A stretch of DNA of 33,494 bases from Desulfuromonadales bacterium (GTDB taxonomy: Bacteria > Desulfobacterota > Desulfuromonadia > Desulfuromonadales > Geopsychrobacteraceae): NCBI GenBank assembly GCA_016931615.1, contig JAFGEL010000019.1:1-33494 (forward strand), given 5' to 3'. Below the pieces are notes generated by a model, which was given only the letters and a program-made list of their open reading frames with translations, searched no databases and had not been told where the DNA came from. Below are positions 1-8,682 of this stretch, piece by piece. Both the position numbers and the translations under genes were made by a program. The number at the start of each line of letters is the position of its first letter. Positions within the stretch are counted from its first letter, which is position 1.

Positions 1-526
1 GGACCTCAACCCCCCTGCCGGCGGCCCGGGCCAGGGCCCGGCAAAAACGCTGTCCTGTGCGGTCAGCCTCCCACAAGTAGTAGGTCAGATGAATATGCTC
101 CCGGGCTGCATCCAGCGCCTGCTCGATAGCATCAAAGGCTTTTTCGCCATCACGGTACATATCCACATCACAACCCGGCTGGGGACCGCATTCATCAAGC
201 CTGGTGGCCAAAGAATAGAGTGACGTCGCAACCAACTCATCGGTATCAGACAATTGCTGCTGGCGCTTGAAACGTGCCAGTGAAGGCACGAGATACTGTT
301 CCGCACGATGTCTTCTGCGCCGCAGAATTCTTATGCGTGTCGCTCCCAGCAGCCAGAAGGCCAACAGACCGATCAGGGGCAGAAAAATAATGACCAGAAT
401 CCAGGCCAGTGTTGCACCCGATTCCCGCCGCTGTAACACAATTTTGGGAATCAGAAGGGTAACGGCTGCCAGGTGGAGAGACAGCAGCACAATGCTGAGC
501 CAATATTCACTCAAAAAATTCAGCAC
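1..526 (-). CDS. cls: Cardiolipin synthase (phospholipase D family), N-terminal part, cut by window edge
   Basis: About 175 residues are present, and the gene runs off the left edge before the first HKD catalytic motif. Two hydrophobic segments (roughly residues 8-26 and 38-58) are followed by a basic stretch (RIRILRRRRHR) and the start of a PLD domain (MYRDGEKAFDAIEQALDAA, then HIHLTYYLWEADRTG). This is the usual N-terminal layout of bacterial Cls, a membrane enzyme that makes cardiolipin from phosphatidylglycerol. No ATG fits the frame. The best start is GTG at 526, giving MLNFLSEYW, with only a weak purine stretch upstream. The frame is closed by a TGA further upstream, inside the end of the preceding esterase gene. 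It lies 73 bp after that esterase on the same strand, so co-transcription is plausible. A second, complete Cls lies at 28356-29771. The family call is secure; the start codon is less so. Confidence 0.85.
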   Translation of the reverse strand, partial: MLNFLSEYWLSIVLLSLHLAAVTLLIPKIVLQRRESGATLAWILVIIFLPLIGLLAFWLLGATRIRILRRRRHRAEQYLVPSLARFKRQQQLSDTDELVATSLYSLATRLDECGPQPGCDVDMYRDGEKAFDAIEQALDAAREHIHLTYYLWEADRTGQRFCRALARAAGRGVEV

Positions 527-599
527 GATGCCTGTCTGCCTTGATCTGAAAAGAAAGTTCGGCTGATGAACAACATGGACCCCAAGCTGCCTCCATGCG

Positions 600-1226
600 C
601 TAAAGGCTTTTCAACACCGTTTCCATCAACGGCAGAAAATTTTTCACGATCACCTCAACTCCAGCCGGATTGGGATGAATCCCGTCGGCCTGATTCAATT
701 CAACCCGGCCGACCACCCCCTCAAGAAAAAAGGGATAAAAGGCAATCTGAAACTCTGCGGCCAGTTCGGGATACAATTTGTCAAAACTGGTATAATAATC
801 TTCGCCGAGATTGCGCGGGGCTTTCATACCGATAAGAATGGCCTGAATGTCATCTTGCCTTAACCGGGTCAGAATCTCAGCCAGATTCTTCCGGGTCTGG
901 TGGGGATCCAATCCCCGCAAGGCATCGTTGCCGCCCAGCTGAACGATGACAATATCGGGTTCATCAGCCAGGCTCCAGGCCAGGCGTGCCGCGCCCCCGG
1001 CACTGGTATCCCCGGAAATTCCGGCATTGATGACCCTGGTATTGTAACCTTTTTGCCTCAGGGCGTCTTCCAGCTGGGCCGGAAAGGCCTGTTCCAGAGA
1101 CAGACCATAACCAGCGGTCAAACTGTCCCCCAAAACCAGGATGGATGTCGTCTGGGCAGCAAATAGGGGAGACCCGAAAAGGGTCCAGATTAAAACAACG
1201 CGTATCCAGTTCAACGGAGTTTTCAT
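600..1226 (-). CDS. tesA: TesA-like SGNH esterase / acyl-CoA thioesterase I / arylesterase, periplasmic
   Basis: A 208-residue GDSL/SGNH hydrolase. A signal peptide (hydrophobic core about residues 8-21, cleavage near LFAA-Q) directs it to the periplasm. The family blocks are intact: GDSLTAGYGL with nucleophile Ser35, the GGND block at 98-101, and Asp181-x-x-His184 in DGIHPN. Members cleave thioesters, aryl esters and lysophospholipids; the natural substrate here is unknown. The chosen ATG at 1226 gives a compact signal peptide; MIGTD five codons upstream is an alternative. The gene is divergent from an ABC exporter and their start codons share the bases CATG. The tesA / ybbA-ybbP arrangement is known from E. 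coli, which supports both identifications. Confidence 0.9.
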   Translation of the reverse strand: MKTPLNWIRVVLIWTLFGSPLFAAQTTSILVLGDSLTAGYGLSLEQAFPAQLEDALRQKGYNTRVINAGISGDTSAGGAARLAWSLADEPDIVIVQLGGNDALRGLDPHQTRKNLAEILTRLRQDDIQAILIGMKAPRNLGEDYYTSFDKLYPELAAEFQIAFYPFFLEGVVGRVELNQADGIHPNPAGVEVIVKNFLPLMETVLKSL

Positions 1227-1914
1227 GTCTGTTCCGATCATAGAAATCACCAATCTCCAGCTCAGTCTAGTGGGTGGAGGCGGCCCGGTCAACATTCTCC
1301 GCGGAATCGATCTTCAGGTCGATCGAGGTGAAACCCTGAGCATCGTCGGCCCTTCAGGAGCCGGAAAAACCACCCTGCTGATGGCGCTGGCCGGACTTGA
1401 ACGGGCCACAACCGGTGAAATCCGGATTGCCGGTATGCCCCTTAATGACATGGATGAAGACCATCTCGCTCGGCTACGCCGTCGCCACGTGGGGATCGTC
1501 TTCCAATCCTTCCACCTGATTCCGACTATGACAGCGCTGGAAAATGTTGCTCTGCCTCTCGAATTCTCCGGTACTCCCCGACCGATGGAACAGGCCGCCG
1601 CGGCTCTCAGAGAAACCGGCCTCGAAGAGCGTATGGCGCATTATCCGGGGCAGCTGTCAGGAGGCGAACAACAACGGGTTGCCCTGGCCCGGGCGTTTGT
1701 CGCCCAGCCGGACCTCATCCTCGCCGATGAACCCACCGGCAATCTGGATCAGGACACGGGAGAGATTGTCATGAATCTGCTTTTTCGACTCCAGCAGGAA
1801 CGTCGGACAACCCTGGTGCTGATCACTCACGACGCGCAGCTGGCTCGCCGCTGTCAGCGCACCCTGCATATGGCCGACGGCCAGTTGCAACCGGTGGATC
1901 TCAGGCATGACTAA
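1225..1914 (+). CDS. ybbA: ABC transporter ATP-binding protein, YbbA/LolD type
   Basis: A 229-residue ATPase of the LolD/MacB-type exporter group. Visible motifs are Walker [10 protein letters not shown] (residues 42-50), the Q-loop in [17 protein letters not shown], the signature [15 protein letters not shown], Walker [13 protein letters not shown] and the H-loop in LITHDA. The start is ATG 1225 (MSVPIIEI), preceded by CGGAG. A longer in-frame extension exists upstream but would run through the tesA signal-peptide region on the other strand. The stop overlaps the start of the permease gene by 8 bp, so the two are translationally coupled. Energy from ATP hydrolysis would drive the FtsX-type permease encoded next. 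Substrate is unknown, though the TesA pairing suggests a lipid or hydrophobic product. Confidence 0.93.
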   Translation: MSVPIIEITNLQLSLVGGGGPVNILRGIDLQVDRGETLSIVGPSGAGKTTLLMALAGLERATTGEIRIAGMPLNDMDEDHLARLRRRHVGIVFQSFHLIPTMTALENVALPLEFSGTPRPMEQAAAALRETGLEERMAHYPGQLSGGEQQRVALARAFVAQPDLILADEPTGNLDQDTGEIVMNLLFRLQQERRTTLVLITHDAQLARRCQRTLHMADGQLQPVDLRHD

Positions 1915-4432
1915 ACAACAGTTTCTACTTTTAGCGCTGCGCTTGATGTTTCGCGAAATGCGTCAGGGGATCCGTGGTTTCGGAGTCTTTCTGGCGTGTC
2001 TGTTCCTTGGCGTTTTGGCTATTTCCGCGATCAGTCATTTCTCCCATGCAGCACGCTCAGGAATTTTAAAGGATGCCAGCGAACTACTCGGCGGTGATCT
2101 CGAGATTCGCCAGGTCCACCGGCCCCTGACTCCCGAGCAACGGGATTTTTTAAGCCCGCTCGGCCGGTTGTCTGAAGTGATTGAGCTGCGCACCATGGCG
2201 GTGAAGGATCAGCACCGCACGCTGGTTGAGCTCAAGGCGATTGATGACAATTATCCTCTCTATGGAGAACTGAAACTGTCACCACCAAGCCCCCCGTCTG
2301 CAGCCCTGGCTCAACACGATGGATCCTGGGGAATCCTGATTGCACCCGCCCTGCTCAAGCGCCTTGCCGTCAACATCGATGATACCATAAGGCTGGGAGA
2401 CGCAGATTTCGTCATTCGTGGAACCATCGAACGTGAACCTGACCAGGTACTGAGGGCTTTTACTCTCGGCCCCCGGATCATGATCTCGCTGTCCGGCTTG
2501 AAAGCCAGCCGGCTGGTTAAACCGGGGAGCCTGATCAATTACGTTTACCGTCTGCGGGTTGCCGAACCGACAGCAACAGCAAAAATCAGGGCGCAGCTTC
2601 TCGACCGGTTCCCTGACGCCGGCTGGAGGCTGCGCAGCCGACTGGAGGCTGCGCCCCGAGTCAGTTTTTTTCTCGATCGCATGGAAACCAACCTGACATT
2701 GCTCGGCCTCTGCGCTCTGTTAGTCGGCGGGCTCGGAGTTACCGGTGCTGTGCGCGGCTATTTCAATACTAAAGTCACCCATATCGCCGCAATGAAATGT
2801 GTCGGAGCGACGCAAAAACTGTTGTTCACCACTTATCTGTTACAGATTCTGTTCCTCGGAGCCGTTGGTTCAATTGCCGGAGTCATGACAGGGGCTCTGA
2901 TCCCCCTGATCCTGTCACGACTTCCGAGTGATACCCTGCCGCTGCCGCTCGATCCGGGAACCACCCCTGGTTTGTGGATAACCGCTCTGCTGTTCGGGCT
3001 GCTGACGGCCCTGCTGTTTTCTCTGCGCGAACTGGGTCGCGCCTGCCGGACGCCACCGACAATCCTGTTTCGTGGTTATCATGCGACAGACAACCAGACA
3101 ATCGGCCTCAAATTAAGGATACTGACTGTTCTAACCGCCATTTTACTGATTACCGTTGCGATTTTCAGCAGCAGCGACAGAACCTTGGCCCTATGGTTCA
3201 TTTGCGGTGCGCTGCTGTGTTTTCTGCTGTTCCGCCAGCTGTCCCGGGGAGCTATTGCCCTGTCGAAAAAAATCGTTTCCACCAGGTACCCCGTTCTTCG
3301 CCTGGCCCTGGCCAATATTCACCGGCCCGGGTCTCCGGCTGGCGGAATTATCTTCTCACTGGGAATCGGCCTGACCGCCCTGGTGATGATTGTCGAAATT
3401 CAAAGCAATCTTAACGACATGGTCACCGAGACCCTGCCTGCAGACGCCCCGGCATATTTCTTTTTTGACATTCAGCCGCAGCAAGTTGAGCCTCTCAACA
3501 AACTGGTCGCGGCTAACCCGCAAGTCACCCGTTTCGTCTATTCCCCGACATTACGTGGGCGCATCACTGCAATAGCCGGGGTTCCCGTCGCCCAGGCAAC
3601 CATCGATCCCACGGTTCACTGGGCTGTCCGCGGGGATCGTTTTCTCAGCTACAGTGCTGCACAGCCCGCCTCGGCAGAACTCGTCGCCGGGCGGTGGTGG
3701 CCTGAGGACTACAGCGGACCAGCAAAAATTTCATTGACGTCCGACCTGGCCGAGGGTTTCGGTGTCGATCTCGGCGATACTCTGGACATCAACATTCTCG
3801 GTCGCACCATCACGGCCGAAATTGCCAACCTGAGGCGTGCGGACTGGTCTTCCCTGGAACTGAATTTCGCCATTATTTTCGCCCCCGGTATTCTCGAATC
3901 AGCTCCCCAGAGCTTCATCGCCGCAGCCCACCTGCCGAAGACTGCGGAAGAACCCTTTTATCAACAGGTTACTGAAACATTCGCTAATGTCTCAGCGTTA
4001 TCGGTCCGCGAAACACTCACCAATATCACCCGCGTTCTGAAACGGATCGGCTGGGCTTTTAAAGGAATGGCGGCGTTAACCCTGGTCAGCGGATTTTTTG
4101 TCCTTTCCGGGGCCATTTCTGCGGACCAGCATCGGCGTGTCCGTGACGCCGTCATTCTCAAGGTCTGTGGTGCCACAAGGAAAAATATTTTAGCGACATT
4201 TGCCGCAGAATTTCTTTTTCTCGGCCTGATTGCTGCGCTTGTCAGCCTGGTGACCGGCTCCCTTGCGGCAATGGTGGTTGTCCAGGGACCTCTCAACGCG
4301 AATTTTCAGCTTCATCTTGGGGCGATCTCTGCCACATTGAGCGCGGGGATCCTGGTGGTTCTGCTCTTCGGACTCCTCGGAACCTGGAAAGCCCTGAGCC
4401 AGAAACCTTCACTTTTTCTGCGCCAGGAATGA
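1907..4432 (+). CDS. ybbP: ABC transporter permease with two FtsX-like domains, YbbP type
   Basis: An 841-residue inner-membrane protein. There is one membrane segment near residues 22-42, then a large periplasmic portion (roughly 45-255). A first FtsX-like membrane bundle lies around 260-375 (it includes IAAMKCVGATQKLL, the family's coupling segment). A central pair of hydrophobic segments follows near 405-445. A second periplasmic region comes next, and a C-terminal FtsX-like bundle from about 725 (with DAVILKVCGATRKNIL). The duplicated K-x-C-G-A-T motif shows the internal repeat. Length and topology match YbbP, which is about 800 residues in E. coli. It forms the membrane part of the exporter with the upstream ATPase. 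The substrate cannot be read from the sequence. Confidence 0.9.
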   Translation: MTKQQFLLLALRLMFREMRQGIRGFGVFLACLFLGVLAISAISHFSHAARSGILKDASELLGGDLEIRQVHRPLTPEQRDFLSPLGRLSEVIELRTMAVKDQHRTLVELKAIDDNYPLYGELKLSPPSPPSAALAQHDGSWGILIAPALLKRLAVNIDDTIRLGDADFVIRGTIEREPDQVLRAFTLGPRIMISLSGLKASRLVKPGSLINYVYRLRVAEPTATAKIRAQLLDRFPDAGWRLRSRLEAAPRVSFFLDRMETNLTLLGLCALLVGGLGVTGAVRGYFNTKVTHIAAMKCVGATQKLLFTTYLLQILFLGAVGSIAGVMTGALIPLILSRLPSDTLPLPLDPGTTPGLWITALLFGLLTALLFSLRELGRACRTPPTILFRGYHATDNQTIGLKLRILTVLTAILLITVAIFSSSDRTLALWFICGALLCFLLFRQLSRGAIALSKKIVSTRYPVLRLALANIHRPGSPAGGIIFSLGIGLTALVMIVEIQSNLNDMVTETLPADAPAYFFFDIQPQQVEPLNKLVAANPQVTRFVYSPTLRGRITAIAGVPVAQATIDPTVHWAVRGDRFLSYSAAQPASAELVAGRWWPEDYSGPAKISLTSDLAEGFGVDLGDTLDINILGRTITAEIANLRRADWSSLELNFAIIFAPGILESAPQSFIAAAHLPKTAEEPFYQQVTETFANVSALSVRETLTNITRVLKRIGWAFKGMAALTLVSGFFVLSGAISADQHRRVRDAVILKVCGATRKNILATFAAEFLFLGLIAALVSLVTGSLAAMVVVQGPLNANFQLHLGAISATLSAGILVVLLFGLLGTWKALSQKPSLFLRQE

Positions 4433-4474
4433 TAATCCGGTCCCCCCACTGTCCTATTGCCAAGGATTCCCGTC

Positions 4475-5656
4475 ATGCTTAAAAAAACCCTGTCGGCTCT
4501 GATGGTTCTGATCATCGTCACACTATTCACACTGACCTGGTACAGTGCCCGCCAAACGGAGCATCTTTTTGCCGCCCAGATCCAGGCTTTAAACCGCAAA
4601 ACCCAGCCGTTTCTACAACTCAGCCTGGACAGTTACCAACGCCGGCTACTGACCTCTACGGCCAGAACGTCAGCGACGACACCAGAGGGAACATGGATAC
4701 TGAGCCATCAGCTGCGTCATTTTATCTGGGGCCCTCAAGTAACGACGACCATTGCACCCTCTGCCCATAATCCGGTCAGCACTGATGCGAACAGCTTGCT
4801 GAAAAATTTACGCCTGGTGACGCAGATCGATTTTGATGGCAGCCTTAAAGGGACGGTCACCCTCCCGGATGACGGCGTGACCCTGGCGCAGGGGAAGCTT
4901 GAGCTTTCAGAGATCATCTGGTCGTGGCATCCGCAGAAAACCGTTACCGGATCGCTTGAATTTAACCTCCCCCTGTTGCGCTGGGAAGGCGCTCAGCGAC
5001 GTGTCGCTGTGCATGATTTTACTTTGATCTCTTCTGGAGGTGGTGATACCGCCCTTTCACCCCGGTCGACAATCATCAGATTTTCCCGGTTCGACCTGGG
5101 GAAAGAACAGCTTCATCAGGGACAGCTGTCTGTGGAGAGCAGTGATATTGCCGCTGTGACCTTGAGTGAAACGGGGCGTCTTCTGATGGATAGTTATCAA
5201 CACCTCAACAGTTCTCAAGCCATTCCGGTGACAACCCAACTTGCTCTCATCAATCTGTACAAAAATCTGCTCACATCCGGAGCACTGCTGCGTATTGATC
5301 CCTTCTCGGTTCAGATTGCGACAGGTCGGATAGACGGATCAGCATCTCTGCAAATGACGCCTGCGGAAGACATTCTCGGAGCCCTGTTGTCACTCGACAA
5401 TATCGACTTACAGCTGTCCCTGAGCTTCCATCGTGACGCCTTTAAGAGCTGTCATCGCCTCATTCATCTAGGTCTGAATCTGAGTAAAGAGAGAGCCGTC
5501 AGAAGCAAACTGGATGTTGACGCAGAACAGCTCATGGGAAAATGGCTTGAAGAGGGCATTCTTACCCATCAAGAAGGTGACAGTCAGTATCGGATCGATT
5601 TTTCTCTTACTCAGGGGCTGGCGGAATTGAATGGAAAGAACTCTAAGCTGTTCTGA
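4475..5656 (+). CDS. DUF945/YdgA-like membrane-anchored protein
   Basis: A 393-residue protein with one N-terminal membrane anchor (about residues 7-24, LSALMVLIIVTLFTLTWY), and the rest predicted to face the periplasm. The region after the anchor (NRKTQPFLQLSLDSYQRRLL, then LSHQLRHFIWGPQ) resembles the start of DUF945/YdgA proteins, which carry a Y-x-R-G segment and an H-G-P motif. The body is beta-rich with alternating hydrophobic residues. The start is ATG 4475, with AAGGA eight bases upstream; a TTG at 4457 is less likely. It follows the ybbP stop by 42 bp and may belong to the same operon. The gene ends head-on against the next one with no gap. Family assignment is by resemblance only, and no function is known. 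Confidence 0.62.
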   Translation: MLKKTLSALMVLIIVTLFTLTWYSARQTEHLFAAQIQALNRKTQPFLQLSLDSYQRRLLTSTARTSATTPEGTWILSHQLRHFIWGPQVTTTIAPSAHNPVSTDANSLLKNLRLVTQIDFDGSLKGTVTLPDDGVTLAQGKLELSEIIWSWHPQKTVTGSLEFNLPLLRWEGAQRRVAVHDFTLISSGGGDTALSPRSTIIRFSRFDLGKEQLHQGQLSVESSDIAAVTLSETGRLLMDSYQHLNSSQAIPVTTQLALINLYKNLLTSGALLRIDPFSVQIATGRIDGSASLQMTPAEDILGALLSLDNIDLQLSLSFHRDAFKSCHRLIHLGLNLSKERAVRSKLDVDAEQLMGKWLEEGILTHQEGDSQYRIDFSLTQGLAELNGKNSKLF

Positions 5657-5659
5657 TCA
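5654..5659. other. Abutting convergent stop codons (TGATCA palindrome)
   Basis: The plus-strand stop TGA (5654-5656) is followed immediately by the minus-strand stop TGA (read from 5659-5657), so the two form the palindrome TGATCA. There is no intergenic space for a terminator. Any transcription termination for either gene must occur inside the other gene. Confidence 0.9.
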
Positions 5660-6376
5660 GATCGACAGGTTGATCTGTTTGTCGGCATAGAGCGCATAGT
5701 TTTCCCGGGAGAGCTGATACAAGAGCACCTTACGACCCTCTTCATCAGCCTCTCCGACGGCAACAAGAACGGAGAGATTGACCGTCAAGGTGTTGGTGGG
5801 AAGGCTTGGCCGGATATCGCACCTGATGCGATCCTGTTCAAGGACAAAGTACCCGGCTCTATCAATAACAGAATGCAAAGCATCGGGGCACTCCGCGGGG
5901 AACAACTTTAACGACCTGAAATTTACCCGGTATTCCCTCAGCCCAGGAATGAACTCGGGAAGAAAATTGTCTTCCTGCTTAAGGTTCGGACCCGGCTGGA
6001 CAGCGGCAAGGACGCCTGTTTCGCGCAGCTGATCCGTGAGGTCGCTGATTTCTGAGGGTGAAAACCCCTGCTCCTGAAGCATCTTTGTGAGCTGCTGTTC
6101 GATGACCCTCAAAGCCTGCTCCCGCAGATCTTTTTCTGCTCTGGAATAATCGACGCGAACGATCCGCTGTGATTCCTTCAGAATATCGATCAGACGTCTC
6201 ATGGCATTAAATTTCCGGCGGGCGGTCTCATCCCTGTCATCCCGGGCAGAAGCCTGCTGGCGAGGATATTGATCCCGGGGTTGCTGTTGATTCACTGTGG
6301 GGGACGCCGGTACCGGTTCAACCTCACGATGAGGCTGATAACCATAGGTTCCCCCGACGCGCAGATTTGTTGCCAT
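5657..6376 (-). CDS. Hypothetical protein with disordered N-terminus and helical middle
   Basis: A 239-residue protein that I do not recognise. Residues 1-50 are rich in Pro, Gln, Arg and Asp and look disordered. Residues 55-120 are strongly charged and helical (for example RRKFNAMRRLIDILKESQRI). The C-terminal 100 residues look like a folded alpha/beta domain with short hydrophobic strands (TVNLSVLVAVG, KVLLYQLS). There is no signal peptide, membrane segment or cysteine-rich motif, so it is probably cytoplasmic. The start ATG 6376 has AAGGA eight bases upstream. It is divergent from the RelA/SpoT-TPR gene across 242 bp and convergent with the DUF945-like gene. Codon use is like the neighbours. 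Confidence 0.7.
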   Translation of the reverse strand: MATNLRVGGTYGYQPHREVEPVPASPTVNQQQPRDQYPRQQASARDDRDETARRKFNAMRRLIDILKESQRIVRVDYSRAEKDLREQALRVIEQQLTKMLQEQGFSPSEISDLTDQLRETGVLAAVQPGPNLKQEDNFLPEFIPGLREYRVNFRSLKLFPAECPDALHSVIDRAGYFVLEQDRIRCDIRPSLPTNTLTVNLSVLVAVGEADEEGRKVLLYQLSRENYALYADKQINLSI

Positions 6377-6536
6377 GACCTGTCCTTTGTTCGCACTGAT
6401 TTCGGCTGGGCTTCCTTTGCTCTGAGGTTCTCATCATAACCCTCATCGGCCGGGAATCTGAATGTCTTTAATTTTAACCATTCATAAGTGCCTGTTGTAA
6501 CGGAACAAAATGGTTTCTTCTTCGGCCGGAGAAAAA

Positions 6537-6565
6537 TTGACTTCTTGAGGGACTGTCTATAAATT
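6537..6565 (+). promoter_or_regulatory. Candidate sigma-70 promoter for the RelA/SpoT-TPR gene
   Basis: TTGACT (6537-6542), a 17-base spacer, then TAAATT (6560-6565). An overlapping TATAAA at 6558-6563 would leave 15 bases. The -35 is good and the -10 moderate. It lies about 55 bp before the start codon. No other strong candidate was seen in the 242 bp divergent region. Confidence 0.42.
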
Positions 6566-6618
6566 AGCAATTATCAACCTGTCCAGTTCCTGGTAGCTTT
6601 ATCTCAAAGGACCTGTCA

Positions 6619-7857
6619 ATGTCCAGACCCGAAAAAAATCAGCCCTTACCGGATCGCGGTGAAACCGAAAAAATCTACCTGAAGCTGCTCCCGGATCTGG
6701 AAAAAACCCTGAGCGGGCTCTACCGGCAACTCCATCAGCTGATGGAAAACAAGAACCTGTCTGTGACCATTAAATACCGGGTCAAGCGCTTCAACAATTA
6801 CTGCGAAAAACTGGTCCGTATCAGTAAGCTTCAGGGGAACGAACTGCTGCAGATCACTGATCTTCTCGGCATCAGGATCATTTGCCCCTTCCTCGAAGAT
6901 CTGGAAACCATCGAACAGATCATCAATGATCATTTCGACATTCTCGAAATGGAACACAAAGCCGAACAGCATTCTTTTCGCGAGTTCGGTTACGACTCCG
7001 TACACCTGCTGATCCGCACCGACCCGCTGAACCGCTCCCTTAAGCTGCCCCACAGCTGTGACGTCTGTGAAATTCAACTGCGGACCATACTCCAGGAAGC
7101 CTGGGCCGAAGTCGAACATGAGCTGGTCTACAAGTCGGACATTGACATTCCCAACCACTCGATCCGCCGTAAACTTGCCTCGCTGAACGCTTCCCTGACC
7201 CTCTCGGACCTGATTTTTCAGGAAATTCGCGATGATCAGAAAAAAATTCGCCAGCGTGGCCTGAAACGTCGCCAGACGGTTGAAACCCTCGCCTGCGCCT
7301 GCGGCGGTATTCATATTTCACAGGTCCCTGAACTGGCGTCCCGAATAAACCTGGAGGCATCAGAGGACATTGACGCGCTGAAATCAAAGTCTCTGGAGGA
7401 GCTGATGCTCAGTGCGCTGGATGCCCACAGCAACAATCAGTTCAAGCAGGCCATCACCCTGTACAGCACCATACTGAAAATGAAACTGGAACCCAGGATC
7501 CGTTCACTGGTCTACAACCACCGCGGCATGGCTCTTTTCGCCCTGTCGGAGTATCAAAAAGGGGTCGAAGATTTCACCAGAGCGATTGAATACAATGAAG
7601 AGAATTCCCGGGCCTGGACCAATCGCGGGCTGGCCCTGCGGGTTCTGGGAAAGTATGATCAGTCGTTGAGTGACTACGATCAGGCTATCGCATTGAGTCC
7701 CCAGCAGTACGAAGGCTACTGGGGACGTGCTCAAACCTGTTTTGAGATGAAACTTTACAGTCGAGCTTTAAACGATTGTCAAAAAACCCTGGAACGCAAC
7801 AAAAACTTTGCCCCCGCAGGGGAATTTGAAAAAACCATCCGCAAGCAGCTATTTTAG
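6619..7857 (+). CDS. RelA/SpoT-type nucleotide pyrophosphokinase domain fused to TPR repeats
   Basis: A 412-residue protein. Residues 20-175 form a RelA/SpoT synthetase domain. The basic ATP-side motif IKYRVKR has Lys52, Arg54 and Lys56. DLLGIRI carries the probable metal ligand Asp81. GYDSVH has Tyr125 and His129. EIQLRT has Glu151, and AWAEVEHELVYK follows. These match the residues that small alarmone synthetases use to transfer pyrophosphate from ATP to GDP/GTP. No HD hydrolase domain and no TGS/ACT domains are present. A linker (about 215-265, with CACGG) leads to about four TPR units (about 268-405). The start has AAAGGA eight bases upstream. It could make (p)ppGpp in response to a partner bound by the TPRs, or modify another acceptor. 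The domain call is firm; the product is inferred. Confidence 0.87.
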   Translation: MSRPEKNQPLPDRGETEKIYLKLLPDLEKTLSGLYRQLHQLMENKNLSVTIKYRVKRFNNYCEKLVRISKLQGNELLQITDLLGIRIICPFLEDLETIEQIINDHFDILEMEHKAEQHSFREFGYDSVHLLIRTDPLNRSLKLPHSCDVCEIQLRTILQEAWAEVEHELVYKSDIDIPNHSIRRKLASLNASLTLSDLIFQEIRDDQKKIRQRGLKRRQTVETLACACGGIHISQVPELASRINLEASEDIDALKSKSLEELMLSALDAHSNNQFKQAITLYSTILKMKLEPRIRSLVYNHRGMALFALSEYQKGVEDFTRAIEYNEENSRAWTNRGLALRVLGKYDQSLSDYDQAIALSPQQYEGYWGRAQTCFEMKLYSRALNDCQKTLERNKNFAPAGEFEKTIRKQLF

Positions 7858-8600
7858 TCTTTCACCCGATGAACGGCCAGAGGCCCCCAGGCCTGATCCA
7901 CCGGCATGACTTCAATCGCATTGATGTTGACATGCGCGGGGCGATTGACAATCCAGTAAACGATTTCGGCAATATCTTCCGGAACAAGGGGATCGGCCCC
8001 GGCGTAGACCTTGTCGGCGGCGGCATCATCCCCCTTGAAACGCACATTGGAGAATTCACTCTCGGCCATTCCCGGCGCCAGATTGGTCACTCGCACTTTG
8101 CTTCCAAGCAGATCCGCGCGCAGATTCCGGCTGAGCTGTTGCACAAACGCCTTGGTCCCCCCGTAGACATTCCCACCAGGATAGGGCCAGCTCCCTGCTG
8201 TTGAACCGATATTGATCACATGCCCGGAGTTACGCTGAACCATGCCCGGAAGAACCGCACGGGTACAGTACATCAAACCTTTGATGTTGGTATCAACCAT
8301 GGTCTCCCAATCATTGATGTCAACTTCCCAGGAAGGTTCCAGTCCCAGCGCCAGCCCGGCATTGTTAAGCAGAACATCGATATCCTTCAACGCGCCCAGT
8401 TGTTCAAAAACCGCATCACGGTTGCGAACATCCAGGGGAATAATCTGCTCGACCGCAGCCCCGAGTTGGTCCTTCAGTTCTTCAAGGCGCTCGACGCGCC
8501 GCCCGGTCAAAATGAGTTTCCACCCCTGTGCGGCGAAATACTCGGCACATGCTCGGCCAAAGCCGGACGTTGTCCCGGTAATCAGGATTGTTTTTGCCAT
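7854..8600 (-). CDS. ydfG: YdfG-like NADP-dependent short-chain dehydrogenase
   Basis: A 248-residue classical SDR. The cofactor motif TGTTSGFG (residues 9-16), an RR pair after strand 2 (NADP preference), NNAG (79-82), Ser133 and the Tyr146-x-x-x-Lys150 catalytic pair are all present. Long stretches resemble E. coli YdfG: DWETMVDTN, RAVLPGMVQRNSGHVINIG, GSWPYPGGNVYG, and EFSNVRFKGDD near the C-terminus. YdfG oxidises L-allo-threonine, serine and 3-hydroxy acids, and reduces malonic semialdehyde. A very strong ribosome binding site (AAGGAGGAAG) precedes ATG 8600. Its stop overlaps the stop of the convergent RelA/SpoT-TPR gene by two bases (TTAG at 7854-7857). Confidence 0.9.
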   Translation of the reverse strand: MAKTILITGTTSGFGRACAEYFAAQGWKLILTGRRVERLEELKDQLGAAVEQIIPLDVRNRDAVFEQLGALKDIDVLLNNAGLALGLEPSWEVDINDWETMVDTNIKGLMYCTRAVLPGMVQRNSGHVINIGSTAGSWPYPGGNVYGGTKAFVQQLSRNLRADLLGSKVRVTNLAPGMAESEFSNVRFKGDDAAADKVYAGADPLVPEDIAEIVYWIVNRPAHVNINAIEVMPVDQAWGPLAVHRVKD

Positions 8601-8682
8601 AGGTCTTCCTCCTTGTCTCTGAATCAGTTTTACCGAATCACGATATCAGCGATAAAATAACTTTAAAAAGTATAGCTCCTGA

